From the NCBI GenBank assembly GCA_018873225.1, contig JAEILZ010000006.1, positions 682,001-746,000 of the forward strand: a DNA stretch of 64,000 bases, written 5' to 3'. The notes below the pieces were generated by a model. The model was not told the DNA's origin and did not search any database. It saw nothing but the letters and a program-made list of their open reading frames with translations. Shown piece by piece: positions 10,382 to 20,512 of the stretch. A program made the position numbers and the translations under genes. The DNA comes from [Phialemoniopsis] sp. UDSM-2020 (Eukaryota > Ascomycota > Sordariomycetes > Thyridiales > Thyridiaceae). How positions within the stretch are numbered: position 1 is the stretch's first letter; each line of letters opens with the position of its first letter.

Positions 10382-11235
10382 CTTTGCGACGCGTTATGAC
10401 TTTGCGGGAGGCATTCGCAGGCTAGTCTTTGCGCTGGTTGTAGGTGAAGTAGAGGTGAGCGATCTCAGAATATGTCTGATCAATAAGACTCAAAAGTGGC
10501 ATAGATAAGATGCCAAATATTCTGATAAGTGACTAAGAGTGGTGAAATGGTCGAACAAAAGGTGCTCTGCTTGTAGTTGTCGAGATATTGTAGGGTGGTT
10601 ACAAGATCTGTCAGCAATGGGCAGCCAATTCTTGAGGCTTCCATGGATGACGAGATGCTTTGGTTGAGTCGCGGGACCAACTTGGCCGATAAGATAAGAT
10701 AGTGGCATTGATAAGCGCATTTTTGTATCACATGCGCCAGACATTGATGCACGCACTGCACTAAGCCCGCTGAAGAATAGCACTCCCACCCCCCATCTTG
10801 CTCAGCTCTAGTGTGCTCTCTCAGCGCTAAACCCGGCTATTTTTGCGTCATGCGACAGGCTCCAGGCGATCGGACCCATCCATCCAGAACGCCCGAGCTC
10901 ACCTCCAATCGCCTCGTCGCGACAGATTTGCGACAATTACTGAATCTTGACACACTCATCTTTATTCTCTGGCTACTGCGGCTAGTTTTGAGTCTGTTTC
11001 TCTAATTGTATATCCTCGCTCCTGTCTGAGGCCATCTCGTACCTATCCAGCAGTCTCCAGCCACCATGTGAAGTGTTTCTTTCTTGCCTTGTATTTCTGT
11101 CTGTCTCGAAGGATACAAAGGAGCGGTTCAACAAAGCAACGCCCTGACTCAACAACCCTAGGTTAGTAACAACAGCAAGTAGCAGAAACGACCTGCTAGG
11201 ATACTGCGTTCTGGTTGCGCTGTGCTGCCAGAGGG
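10382..11235. other. intergenic, divergent promoter region
   Basis: It separates the minus-strand Ufd1-like gene from the plus-strand F-box-like gene, so both promoters should lie here. No gene, repeat or RNA is recognised. Confidence 0.5.
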
Positions 11236-13199
11236 ATGGCGCCGTTCGAGACCGGCATCGACGCGTCAACAGAACAAGTACAACAAGGAAGCCTTCTCTG
11301 CCTGCTGTCAAACCACTTGATCCTTAACCACACAGTACCCTACCTCTCTATATCAGCTCTGCTCAATCTCTCAGCAACCTCCCGGTCATTCCGCGAGCTC
11401 ACCCACGAAACACCGTCCCTGTTCCGCCACCTCGACCTGACCGAGGTCAAGACAGCGCAGTTCGACATCGACGGCATAGACCATGGCGGCCAAACTTGGA
11501 GGAACGTCCAGCTAGACGAGAACCTCACCGAAGATGAGTAAGTGAGCTCCTCCCTTCCGCATCCCTTCATTGAGCTGACGATGAGTCGTAGCTTCTACTC
11601 GGGCCCTTTGCGCGGCATCTTCTCGACTCTGGAACGCGCCCATATCTTGAAGCAGGTACAGACGCTCATCCTCGACGGTCTTGCCGTTACCGCCGAGCTG
11701 GTCCACGACATCCTCATCGACCCTTCCTACAACGTCCGTGTACTCTCCCTCCGCGATGTGAAGCACCTCAACGAGTCCAGCCTCCGAGGCGCCCTGCGAA
11801 CAGCTTGCCGCCGTGGTAGACCGGCGGGGACACCGCGTCTGAAGGCACTTTACTTCTTCGGCCCTAGCGAACAGAAGATGGCATCCTCGACACTGTTGAT
11901 ACAAGGGGACGGCACGCAGAGCCAAGCGCACGCGACTGCGATCAGCACGACGTGGAATGAGCGCTCACAGGCCGTACTGAGTAGCCTAGTCGTGGGTGAC
12001 AATGTTGGACAGGGTGATGCATGGTACAATCGTCGTGGCAAGATGGTACCCAGGCTGATCAACTCCGATTGGGCCTCGACCATGCTAGACTGCAGAGGGG
12101 CCATTGCCTTCGATGCCGTACTGTGTAAAGGCCCGCGGCATCACAACAGCCCGGCGTTAGGAAAAGTAGACTTGAAGCAGGAGAGGAACCCTACCGAGCC
12201 GTTTGCAGCAGCCGTATACTCTCTGGGTGGCTGTGAGGAATGCGGAAGCGCGCCCGAGGGTTGGACAACATGGGGCGAGGCGATCGACGAGGATGAGGGC
12301 GGCGAGCTTGGGTCTTTCCCGCTGCTCGCGCCACCACCGTTACATTCCAGCAATGTGCGGGTGGCCATGTGTCCATCCGGACAGAGCCTCAACCCTGCGC
12401 GCTACAACGGAGCAAGTAGCAAGACAAAAGCCCCTCGCTTCATCGCGAGGTGTACCGATTGTGTACGCGACCGATATTGCTGGAGCTGCCACAAGTGGTG
12501 GTGCGAGAGTTGCTACCCAGGTCCGCCGGAGCCGGCTCCGGTGACGGACTCTGGCTTCAAGGTACGAGCAGACGGGACTTGCGCAGAGTGCTGGGCGGAG
12601 AAGACCAAAGCGTAAAGCATCACGGTCAACTCGGCTTGCCAACGAGACCCCTTGAGACCCTCCCCAATCTCCACATGATGTGTCATCGAAAGTTTGTAAT
12701 TCTTTCCTTCCCCCAAAACATCCGCGGTCTTTCGGGATTGTCGCGTCAGCTGTCATGTTTATCTGTGTGCGTCCGTTGTAGAGCTGTGTAGGCTGACTGC
12801 TTCTTCCTCGCGTGGAACTAGGCTCTCGTCTCCAAGAGTTGCTGGGAGTGCGGCATGAACGTAAGTATACTACTGTCCTGTCATCAAGATGTAATCAGGC
12901 AAACTTACAATTGAGTTTCGTAGTGTCAAGATTGCATCGCGCAAACACAGCGGCTTTGCAAAAGCTGCGGCGGGGGATACTGCCTGATTCACAACGAAGG
13001 ATCGACAAAGACACTGGTAAGTTCGTCTATTGTGGCGTTTTCCGATACACTCCCACACATGGCTGACTCGCATCTTCTGGTGTAGTGTGACTGTAAGCCT
13101 CAGCCTGTCTGCCAAAAATTACGCTGTTGTTTTCATTGTGACGACTGACATCTTCTAGGGTGCTGTACTCGGGGTCGTCGCACCCGTGAACTGTACTAA
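11236..13199 (+). CDS. F-box-like protein with cysteine-rich zinc-binding C-terminus, six exons
   Basis: Proposed exons are 11236-11537, 11592-12611, 12839-12860, 12924-13016, 13086-13092 and 13159-13199, giving 494 residues with all phases consistent. Residues about 20-65 (LSNHLILNHTVPYLSISALL and NLSATSRSFRELTHETPSLF) resemble an F-box. A leucine-rich stretch follows. The C-terminus is full of Cys pairs: CEECGS, CTDCVRDRYCWSCHKWWCESC, CWECGMNCQDC, CKSCGGGYC and CDWCC. The last three are encoded by the 22-, 93- and 7-nt exons. The junction after exon 2 is the weak point. A donor at 12562 with an acceptor at 12821 also keeps frame and drops the segment holding CAECW. The likely role is a substrate receptor of an SCF ubiquitin ligase, by domain type only. 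Confidence 0.72.
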
Positions 13200-13464
13200 A
13201 CCGAGGGGGAAAGCTTTCAAGAGACAGACTCACGTTCTTGTCAACTTCTCAACTCAACGATGGATTGTTTTACGACGCGTGATGTTCTGGACATGACTGG
13301 CGACAAACGAAGGAAATGGTCATGATGCTTATGACTGGGAACTTTGGATGGGAAGGTGACTTAAGGGCTCCCATGCTCATAATTGTATGATAGATTCAAA
13401 GATACCCCTCAATCATGATATGAGTATTTGTCTTGTAATATTGCTGATTAGATATCCCAAACCG
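13200..13464. other. intergenic before the tandem gene array
   Basis: No gene is seen. This short gap ends at a TATA box and marks the left boundary of the paralogous array. Confidence 0.5.
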
Positions 13465-13473
13465 TATATATAA
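13465..13473 (+). promoter_or_regulatory. TATA box upstream of array copy A
   Basis: TATATATAA lies about 240 bases before the proposed ATG of copy A. The sequence after it has a leader-like composition. Confidence 0.45.
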
Positions 13474-13713
13474 CGACTTGGTCGAATGATTCGTCGTTCG
13501 GCCTCACATCACATTTTAATAACTTCTCAGATCCAGCTCACATGCACTTCCGGTCCTTGCAACAACGACTCAATAGACTCAATAGATTACAACTCTATCT
13601 TGCAAGCCTTGAAATTTTCAGTTTCTGACCAAGGCATATTCCAAAGTTCGTCATCCTTCGTCGCTTCTTTACAAGATTCAAAGAACTTTCTGATTCCCAC
13701 CCTTTGTGCAAAG

Positions 13714-15885
13714 ATGAGCGCGTCACGTTGTCGACTGAAGCCCAGACAAGATCTGTTGGATCTCCATGACAATCTTGAGCAGATCTATCGACTTCATGGA
13801 GCGAGGGCCAACAGCAAATGGCTTCGGTTCAGCGCTGACCAGCGTTCAAGATGCACAAACATCCTGTCCAGCCAATATGAAAGTGCGACAACCGCAAAGA
13901 AGGACTCACTTTTCAAAACTTTATTTCAAAATCCAACTCTTAAAACTCTGTACGAGATATTCACGTCCCAAGATCTAGCTCCCGAGTTCAACCCTTCCAA
14001 CCTCGATAACCTCAACCCTGATAACATACCGAGTTTATTGGAGTTTCGTGCCACAGCCCCCTTGCTGGACCAGTACCACGGATCAGTGGACAAAGAACGT
14101 GGAGATCGCCAATTTGTGATGGACATGCTCGATGCAATGGGCCTGCCGTCTGAAGCCCATGCTACCAACACCTTCGTAGTATTCCGAACGGGAGAGCAGT
14201 ACGCGCACGTGTTCAACCAGAAGACCGGAACAGCAGACCTCGTGGTCGAAGAAGGGCGGAAGGATGGTTCCTTCGTCCCAGTTCTGATCGGAAGATTCAT
14301 CGTGCAACGACAGAGTCTGTTCGCTAGATACTGCTACGACCTGATAGGAGTCATACTTGACGAGAGTTCGGATACGAGATTGACTCTAGAACTCTCCACA
14401 ATTGCAGTTCTTGAGTTCCAATCTGAAGAGGCAAAGCAGAGACGGGCCAGAACCGCAGACACCCTCCCGAAAGTCCAGGAGATGATCAAAGCCTATGCGG
14501 ACTCGGCGAGAGATTCGTGCGCCCTCATGATCGAGGAGCCTTCCCTGCTCGTCAAAAGGATCAACAATTATCGATACAGCCACCCTGCTATGATCGAAAG
14601 CGAGGACGGAACTTATGACGCGCAGTACGCAGACCGACTTTCCGCCAACGCATTCCTCGAAGCACTCCACGACAGCTACGCAACCATCGCCATCTGGGAA
14701 TACCTAGTGGAGCTAGTCGACCGCTACCAATCGAACTCAACTAAGAAGAACTACAGTGCAATCCTCCGAAGTGAGATCTCCAGTGTTTGCTCTCTTGCAT
14801 ACTCTCGGACGCAAGCCATGTTCGCTCGGCACTTTCGTGTGGGCTCGGGAAAGGACTTCTTCCGCCGCTGCGACGGGGACCGCCTAATTGTAACCATACA
14901 AGACTCCGAGCTCCTAACGAAGAACAACATTCGCATGTACCGTTTGCTTCAGTTGTGCAAGCCCGAGACCGGCGCAAGACAGTTCATGGGCTTCATCAAT
15001 AGTTTACAGGCTCTCTTGTCGCAGCCGGAGAAGGGGGAGGAGCTGAATGACATGGAGCTCGCCATGTACATGCAACTGATCGACATCACAGAGGTCACCC
15101 ACAGCTTTTCGAAATGCATGTCTCTTCCCCAACCCTCGGCAAAAAAAGGTCCGTTTACCGGTCGACTTGCTGATCGGGACACTGCTATCAACACATGGAA
15201 GTCGGAGATCGACCTACTCGACTTTCTCGTCCCGATCGATAACTTGCGAGAGCCTAATGTCACCCCTGCGGCTCTCACAGCCCTGGATGCCTTCGTGACA
15301 GAGAAGACGGGCGCTCCACTGGGATATCTATATCAAGACATGGTCGACGAGGCTTTGTGCGATATAGAGCACAGATACGAGACTATCAGCGCCGCCGAGA
15401 AGACACGGAATGATTCGGTACGGCCGTTTGACCACGACGAGTGGGATTTACAGTCCCTTGAACAGCAGAGGGGAGAGAAGAGACAAAAGTCCAAGACCCG
15501 GCCAGCACAGCCTGCCCTATATGACTTCATCGTCGACCATGCCCTCGACCTAGAAGCACTGAAAATCGACACCAAACAGCACTTCGAGGTTAGTGCGGCC
15601 ACAAAAGAGGTCTTCGACACTTTCCTCTCAAAGGACTTTGGCGGGAAAAGCTCGTTGCCTTGGGCAAAATTCCAGGCAGCCATGGTTGAGATCGGATTCT
15701 CTGTCATACCGAAACAGGGTTCGGTCATCACCTTTGCGCCGGGCGCGACCTCCGGGATAGGCAAGTCTCTCACGCTGCACCGCCCACATCAGGCGAGGAT
15801 CGAGCGGTTCAAGCGGCTGCAGTACGCCAGGCGCTTCAAGGTCGTATTTGGCTGGGATGCGGATACATTTCAGTTGGCTCCATGA
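13714..15885 (+). CDS. array copy A: paralogous 'ipa'-type protein, intact
   Basis: An intronless frame of 723 residues. An in-frame ATG at 13486 exists, but 13714 places the N-terminal motif (LLDLHDNLEQIYRLHG then WLRFSADQRSRC) where the paralogs have it. Shared blocks follow in order: LLEFRATAPLLDQYHGSVD with GDRQF, FVVFRTGEQYAHVF, IGRFIVQRQSLFARY, AFLEALHDSYATIAIWEYL, AILRSEISSVCSLAYSRTQ, ELLTKNNIRMYRLLQLCKPE and PSAKKGPFTGRL. After the basic hinge KSKTRPAQP (near residue 593) comes the C-terminal module with FQAAMVEIGFSVIPKQGS and HRPHQ (His689, His692), ending FGW. There is no signal peptide or membrane helix, so it is probably cytosolic or nuclear. Function is unknown. From memory, fungal databases call this type 'ipa protein'. 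Confidence 0.85.
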   Translation: MSASRCRLKPRQDLLDLHDNLEQIYRLHGARANSKWLRFSADQRSRCTNILSSQYESATTAKKDSLFKTLFQNPTLKTLYEIFTSQDLAPEFNPSNLDNLNPDNIPSLLEFRATAPLLDQYHGSVDKERGDRQFVMDMLDAMGLPSEAHATNTFVVFRTGEQYAHVFNQKTGTADLVVEEGRKDGSFVPVLIGRFIVQRQSLFARYCYDLIGVILDESSDTRLTLELSTIAVLEFQSEEAKQRRARTADTLPKVQEMIKAYADSARDSCALMIEEPSLLVKRINNYRYSHPAMIESEDGTYDAQYADRLSANAFLEALHDSYATIAIWEYLVELVDRYQSNSTKKNYSAILRSEISSVCSLAYSRTQAMFARHFRVGSGKDFFRRCDGDRLIVTIQDSELLTKNNIRMYRLLQLCKPETGARQFMGFINSLQALLSQPEKGEELNDMELAMYMQLIDITEVTHSFSKCMSLPQPSAKKGPFTGRLADRDTAINTWKSEIDLLDFLVPIDNLREPNVTPAALTALDAFVTEKTGAPLGYLYQDMVDEALCDIEHRYETISAAEKTRNDSVRPFDHDEWDLQSLEQQRGEKRQKSKTRPAQPALYDFIVDHALDLEALKIDTKQHFEVSAATKEVFDTFLSKDFGGKSSLPWAKFQAAMVEIGFSVIPKQGSVITFAPGATSGIGKSLTLHRPHQARIERFKRLQYARRFKVVFGWDADTFQLAP

Positions 15886-16750
15886 GTCAAGTGGCTGTGC
15901 CTGATGGAATGACGCCGTGGCCAGTGGTTTGCGAAATGTTGTCATTCACACCTTGTTTGACTGGGCGAATGAAGAACTTCCATGTTTGTACATCTATCCT
16001 GGAGATACCAAATATATTCCCTTTATATCCTTACTGTGCCTCTTTCCGCACTCTCTCCTTTTCAAAGTCTTCTGATGCTTTGAGCATTGAGCCAATCATA
16101 TCTGCTATATGCGACGTATAAGATCTCTGATTCCCTGACTTCTTTGAGAACTTCAGACTTTGACAACTTGGAGGAGACAGCTCTGACCTTCCATATGTAC
16201 GAAGGCAAGAAACTTCAATCGCAGTAAATGTATATAAAGACGATATCCTATGATGTAGACCACGAAAGCTTCCCTGATGGGCGGACAAACGTCATCTTCA
16301 AGATGTATGTCTCTGACGGGATGATCTACGTGAGAAAGATACCATTTCGTCCTCTGAACAACCTCGACCGTAACAAGTACTTGGAGGATATTGACACAGA
16401 GACGGCGACCACCAAGCGATATATATACAGAAACAGAAACGCACTGCTCAAAATACTGAGAGCATGCTGAAGTGAACCATCTGATATTGTGCGGGCTGGT
16501 GGATTTTCTTCTTGTCCTGTCACTGTTGAAAGAGAGTTGCTGGGAAGTTGGTGAAGTTCAGCCCACAACTCACAAAGGTCCCCGGAACTGCTCTTCACTC
16601 ACCTTCATTTCACCTTCGCACCTTGCTAGGCTCGCTCAAACCCCCCACCAGACTTTCCATTTAAATATCCTAGCACTCCCTCAATCTTGGAGATATCTCT
16701 TCAACCAACTTTTTGAGATTAGGAGAACGTTTAAGACACAAAGCGACATC
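15886..16750. other. spacer between array copies A and B
   Basis: No domain or relic of the family is recognisable. The last 150 bases are pyrimidine-rich and include TTTAAATA about 80-90 bases before the start of copy B, a likely core promoter. Confidence 0.45.
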
Positions 16751-19014
16751 ATGGAGTCTTTGAAGCATTTACATCAAGACCTGGTCTGCAGCTACCAGCA
16801 ACACTCCGTCGCTATTGAGAAGAAATGGCGACTGTTAGACCACGACGCACGTATGGACCTCTGTCCACCCCTGCTTGCAGGGTTCGATGCGCTCAGCGAA
16901 GAGCCTCAAAAGTCTTGGCCATTATTGGACTCAGACCTTGAAGTTTCCGAGCTACCGACACTCCATCATCTCACACGTCTGATACCGGACCTGACTCCGA
17001 ACAAGATCATCGATTCAGACGACTACCTCTTGAACCTGGTCAAATTCAGAGCGACCACGTCCCTGTACGAACAATACCGCCACGGGATCGACGGGCAGCC
17101 GGGTGACTTCGACACCATCGCCAACATGACCGTACCATGGGATATGCGGCTCGAGAACTACTCCGGATCTAGTCTTGTGGAGTTCTCCTCTGACGAACGT
17201 TTTGGAACGATTGTAGACGATGAAGTCCTCAAGCTCAAACCAACCGACCACCTCCGAACGGGCATTGTTGTTCCTCTGGGCATTGCACGACTCATCATGA
17301 CGAGACAGCACACAGTCTTACGGATACTTGGGGGCCTAGTCTCAAGTATTCTTCACGGTGATTCCGGCATCTGGGCTCAGAAGACAAAGGCGCAGGCTTT
17401 CGAGATCGAAGCTAACGAGATTGTTTTGCACCATCTTCCTGTTTCCCGACCAGGCTCTCAATCGGTCACTACTCAACCAATCTCTGAATCAGTCGCTGAA
17501 CCAGTCTCGGAGCCAGTCTTTCAAACACTGATCTCCGGGCAACTGACAGTCACAGAGCTGCCGATTATTGCACGGTATCTTCGAGGCTTCTTCAAAGAAC
17601 AGTTTGATCAATCTATTCAAGATCCAAAGAATTTGGCTTCCAAGGTTGCCACCTACCATGTTACGCAGCGAGCGCTTGTCTTCGATGAGAGAGGTCTCAG
17701 AAAGGACTGGTACTCCAACCGCTACATCTCCGTGTCGTTCATCGAGGCTCTCCACGACGGACTTTCAATGATCGCCACGTGGGAGTACCTGGAGTATCTC
17801 CTTCAGCTCTTGTCGGACCACTCAAAAGACAAGATGTACCGCGCTATCCTGCTGCAGGAGATTTCGAATATTGCCCACTTCGCATTTGCCCGTGCGCAGG
17901 CGGTTTTTCAACGACATCTGCAATGCAGCCCTGCGGGCGAAAAATACTTCCAGCGTTTGGGTGACAAGCTGGACAAAGTAGGCAACTTTCGCGTTAAAAT
18001 GAAGGTCAAGCCACAAGATCTAGTCGCAAAGGATCCTCATTTTCACCACCTTCTGACCCTCTGTCACGCCAACACGAGTCCGACCAAAGCCGTGGAATTT
18101 CTAGACCGACTAGAAGGCCTGTATGAAGCCCACCCAAAGGAGCGCGAGGCTTTCAGCCAAGGCATGGACGACCCCTTCTTCGACTTGGCGATGACGGCTA
18201 ACTTTGCCGACGACATATCAAAGACGTTGTCACTCCCCCCACGGATTGAGAAAAGGGGTCAGCCGTTCATCGGCCGGATGGAAGAGATGGACAAAGAGAT
18301 GAACGTTCGGAAGTTCGAGATCGACGTAGTCGAATACTGCGCCCCTCCTCACAACCTGTTGCGAGAGGGCGTCGCTGATGCTGCGCTCAAAGCGATTGAT
18401 GACTTCATGACCGAGCACGCGGGATCGAAGATGGGAACCCTTTACCAGGACTTGGTGGCGGATACAATCTCAGACATCGAACGACACCTCGAGCAGCTGC
18501 ACTCGAAACTGCAAAGCCAGCGGAAGAAGACCGCAGCCACGGCATTCGAGCGATGGGTGCCTCCGCCTCTACAAGAACGCGTCGAGCAGAGGAAGCAGAG
18601 GAGAAGACACGACCAGCGCAACCACAGCCATCACCATACGACATCACAGTGCGTCATGATCAAAGCCCACAAAACGATGACGTGGACGAGGAAGAGACCA
18701 CCGAAATTCCCCACTTCAAAGTCACGGCCTCGACCGAAGAGGTCTTCAGAGTTCTGCTTTCACGATCGCAGGAGCCTCGGGGATCGATAACCAACGCGTC
18801 ATTCAACGCCGCCATGGTGGAGATCGGTTTCATCATCATACCCAAGTATGGCTCGGTGTATACCTATGAGCCACCGGAAAGCATGGGAGCACGACGATCG
18901 CTGACTTTGCATCGCCCGCATAATTGTCGTATCGAAGGCTACAAGATCATGAAGATTGGACGGCGGCTGAGAGATGTGTATGGCTGGGACGAGACCAGTT
19001 TCGAGGTGGCGTAA
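16751..19014 (+). pseudogene. array copy B: full-length paralog with a one-base frameshift
   Basis: The first frame starts at 16751 (MESLKHLHQDLVCSYQQH) and carries all N-terminal family blocks: FRATTSLYEQYRHGIDG, IARLIMTRQH, SFIEALHDGLSMIATWEYL, AILLQEISNIAHFAFARAQ, KMGTLYQDLVADTISDIE and ERVEQRKQ. At about 18596-18602 the homology jumps by one base into another frame, which continues EEKTRPAQP and the whole C-terminal module (FNAAMVEIGF, KYGS, TLHRPH, VYGWDE) to a stop at 19014. The shift looks like one lost base in a run of AG and A residues. The unshifted frame stops at 18790, giving about 679 residues without the conserved module. No GT-AG intron can repair it. It is a young pseudogene, a truncated variant or a sequencing error. 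Confidence 0.8.
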
Positions 19015-19250
19015 CCTGATGTGGAAAGATTGGCGTGTGATGACGGCAGATACATATCAGGAAGTGCAGATATTCTGCGTTGAAGTCGACGAACTGAAGG
19101 ACCTTTATGCTAGCCTTAGCGATTTCCTTCCATTTTCTTCTCTCCTGCTTCGTTTACCCTTACGTGATTGATTGTTTGCAAAACCTGCTCTTCTTGAATA
19201 CGTCCAAGCCTCATTACTCAAGATGAATCCGACTATCTAGCTCTTCAATC

Positions 19251-19720
19251 ATGGAAGACAAAGACCAGCCAGTGGTGCAGGAACTCAAGACTCGCCACAT
19301 AAACCTCGCCGAGAGGTTCAAGATCCACAAAGCAGCAACAGAACACAAGTGGTGTGACTTCTGCCGCAATCAACGTGCCCATATCTGCGGGTAGATGTCC
19401 AAGGATTATCGTCAATTTTAGCAACCTTCGGCTGAGGCTGTCCTGGTTCCTGAGCACGTCAGAGAATAGGCCCCGCATCTGGTTCCAGAGTTGCGGCCAG
19501 TGAGTCCTTGTGTTGACCCCGAGCAGCTTCTCCAATCATTTAACAAGCCGGCAATCAACTCTCTTATGGACCTTTATGGAGTCTACGCTGGGAATAGCCG
19601 AATTATGGAAACAGAAGATGGAGATTGGGCATTCGTAGGTCGTTTTGCAGCGGGGTTGGGCAACCCCCTGGAAAAGGCCATGGCTCGAGGATTTGATGCC
19701 TCCTCTTTTCGGGGATGAGT
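19251..19720 (+). pseudogene. relic of an array paralog (N-terminal part, copy C type)
   Basis: ATG at 19251 starts QELKTRHINLAERFKIHKAA and EHKWCDFCRNQRAHICG, then a stop at about 19394. This aligns with the copy C segment KALHGNLVRRYKTHQ to RNQRARVC. From about 19505, in a different frame, VDPEQLLQSFNKPAINSLM and DLYGVYAGN and EDGDWAFV match copy C (ADPEYLLRLLAERATKSLM, LFGV and KDGDLAMV). The rest of the gene is missing. It lies immediately upstream of copy C in the same orientation. Confidence 0.8.
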
Positions 19721-20512
19721 TCACGGTCTCATTGTGATGGAGGGCAGTAGAATCGAGGGACTCTTGTAAGGGCCGAGCAATTGAGACGGTCGTGGGCCTC
19801 CATGCCGCTGAACCTCAATTCAGGGAGCTCTAGGGGGAGACACAACTGGTTTGCTGGACTGAGAGTGTTGTGGCGGAGGGTAATAGGGAGTCTTGCCTGA
19901 TCAGATGTAGCATCTAGATACCTTGTAGTGAACTCAAATTCAAGTTGCAGCCTATCATGAAATACATGGTATTACAGAAGCGTTGGAACTGTACTTCGGA
20001 TCGCTTCACTCATTCCACGCACTGCAACAAATGAGAATATGAAAATGGCAAAGGAGAATCCGCCGGTGAATGATTAGTACCAGTGGCTTGTGACAATAGC
20101 CTGGCAAACTTCTTCGATAGCTTTACCCAGCATAAACGCGGTGCGCGTCATAATTGCTATCTCCGCTGCAAGTCAGTATTGATCTCAACTCATGAGATTG
20201 CTGACTCGACCGAGGCATTCTCCAATGATTCATATGTCAATGGCCCATTCATCAGTCTTTGAGAAATTTAGCGCCTTTCAATGAGCTTGCAAGAATCCCA
20301 CCTTTTCCTCAGAATCGAATCCAGTCGCAAGCAAACTTATTCCTACAAGCCCTTGAAGGCACCGGGGTTATCCATTTCGCTACTGTGTCGTCCTTTTGTA
20401 ATCTTCTTTTCCCCTTTACATCCATCCAAACCTCGGCCACGATATCATTTGCTTCCTCTTGACGATCCATTAGCCATCGCTTTCCAGAGCTTGGCTTCCG
20501 CGCTACACCACC
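19721..20512. other. spacer before copy C
   Basis: I could not recognise further family sequence after the relic, although diverged remains are possible. The final 200 bases are pyrimidine-rich and serve as the probable leader and promoter of copy C. Confidence 0.45.
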
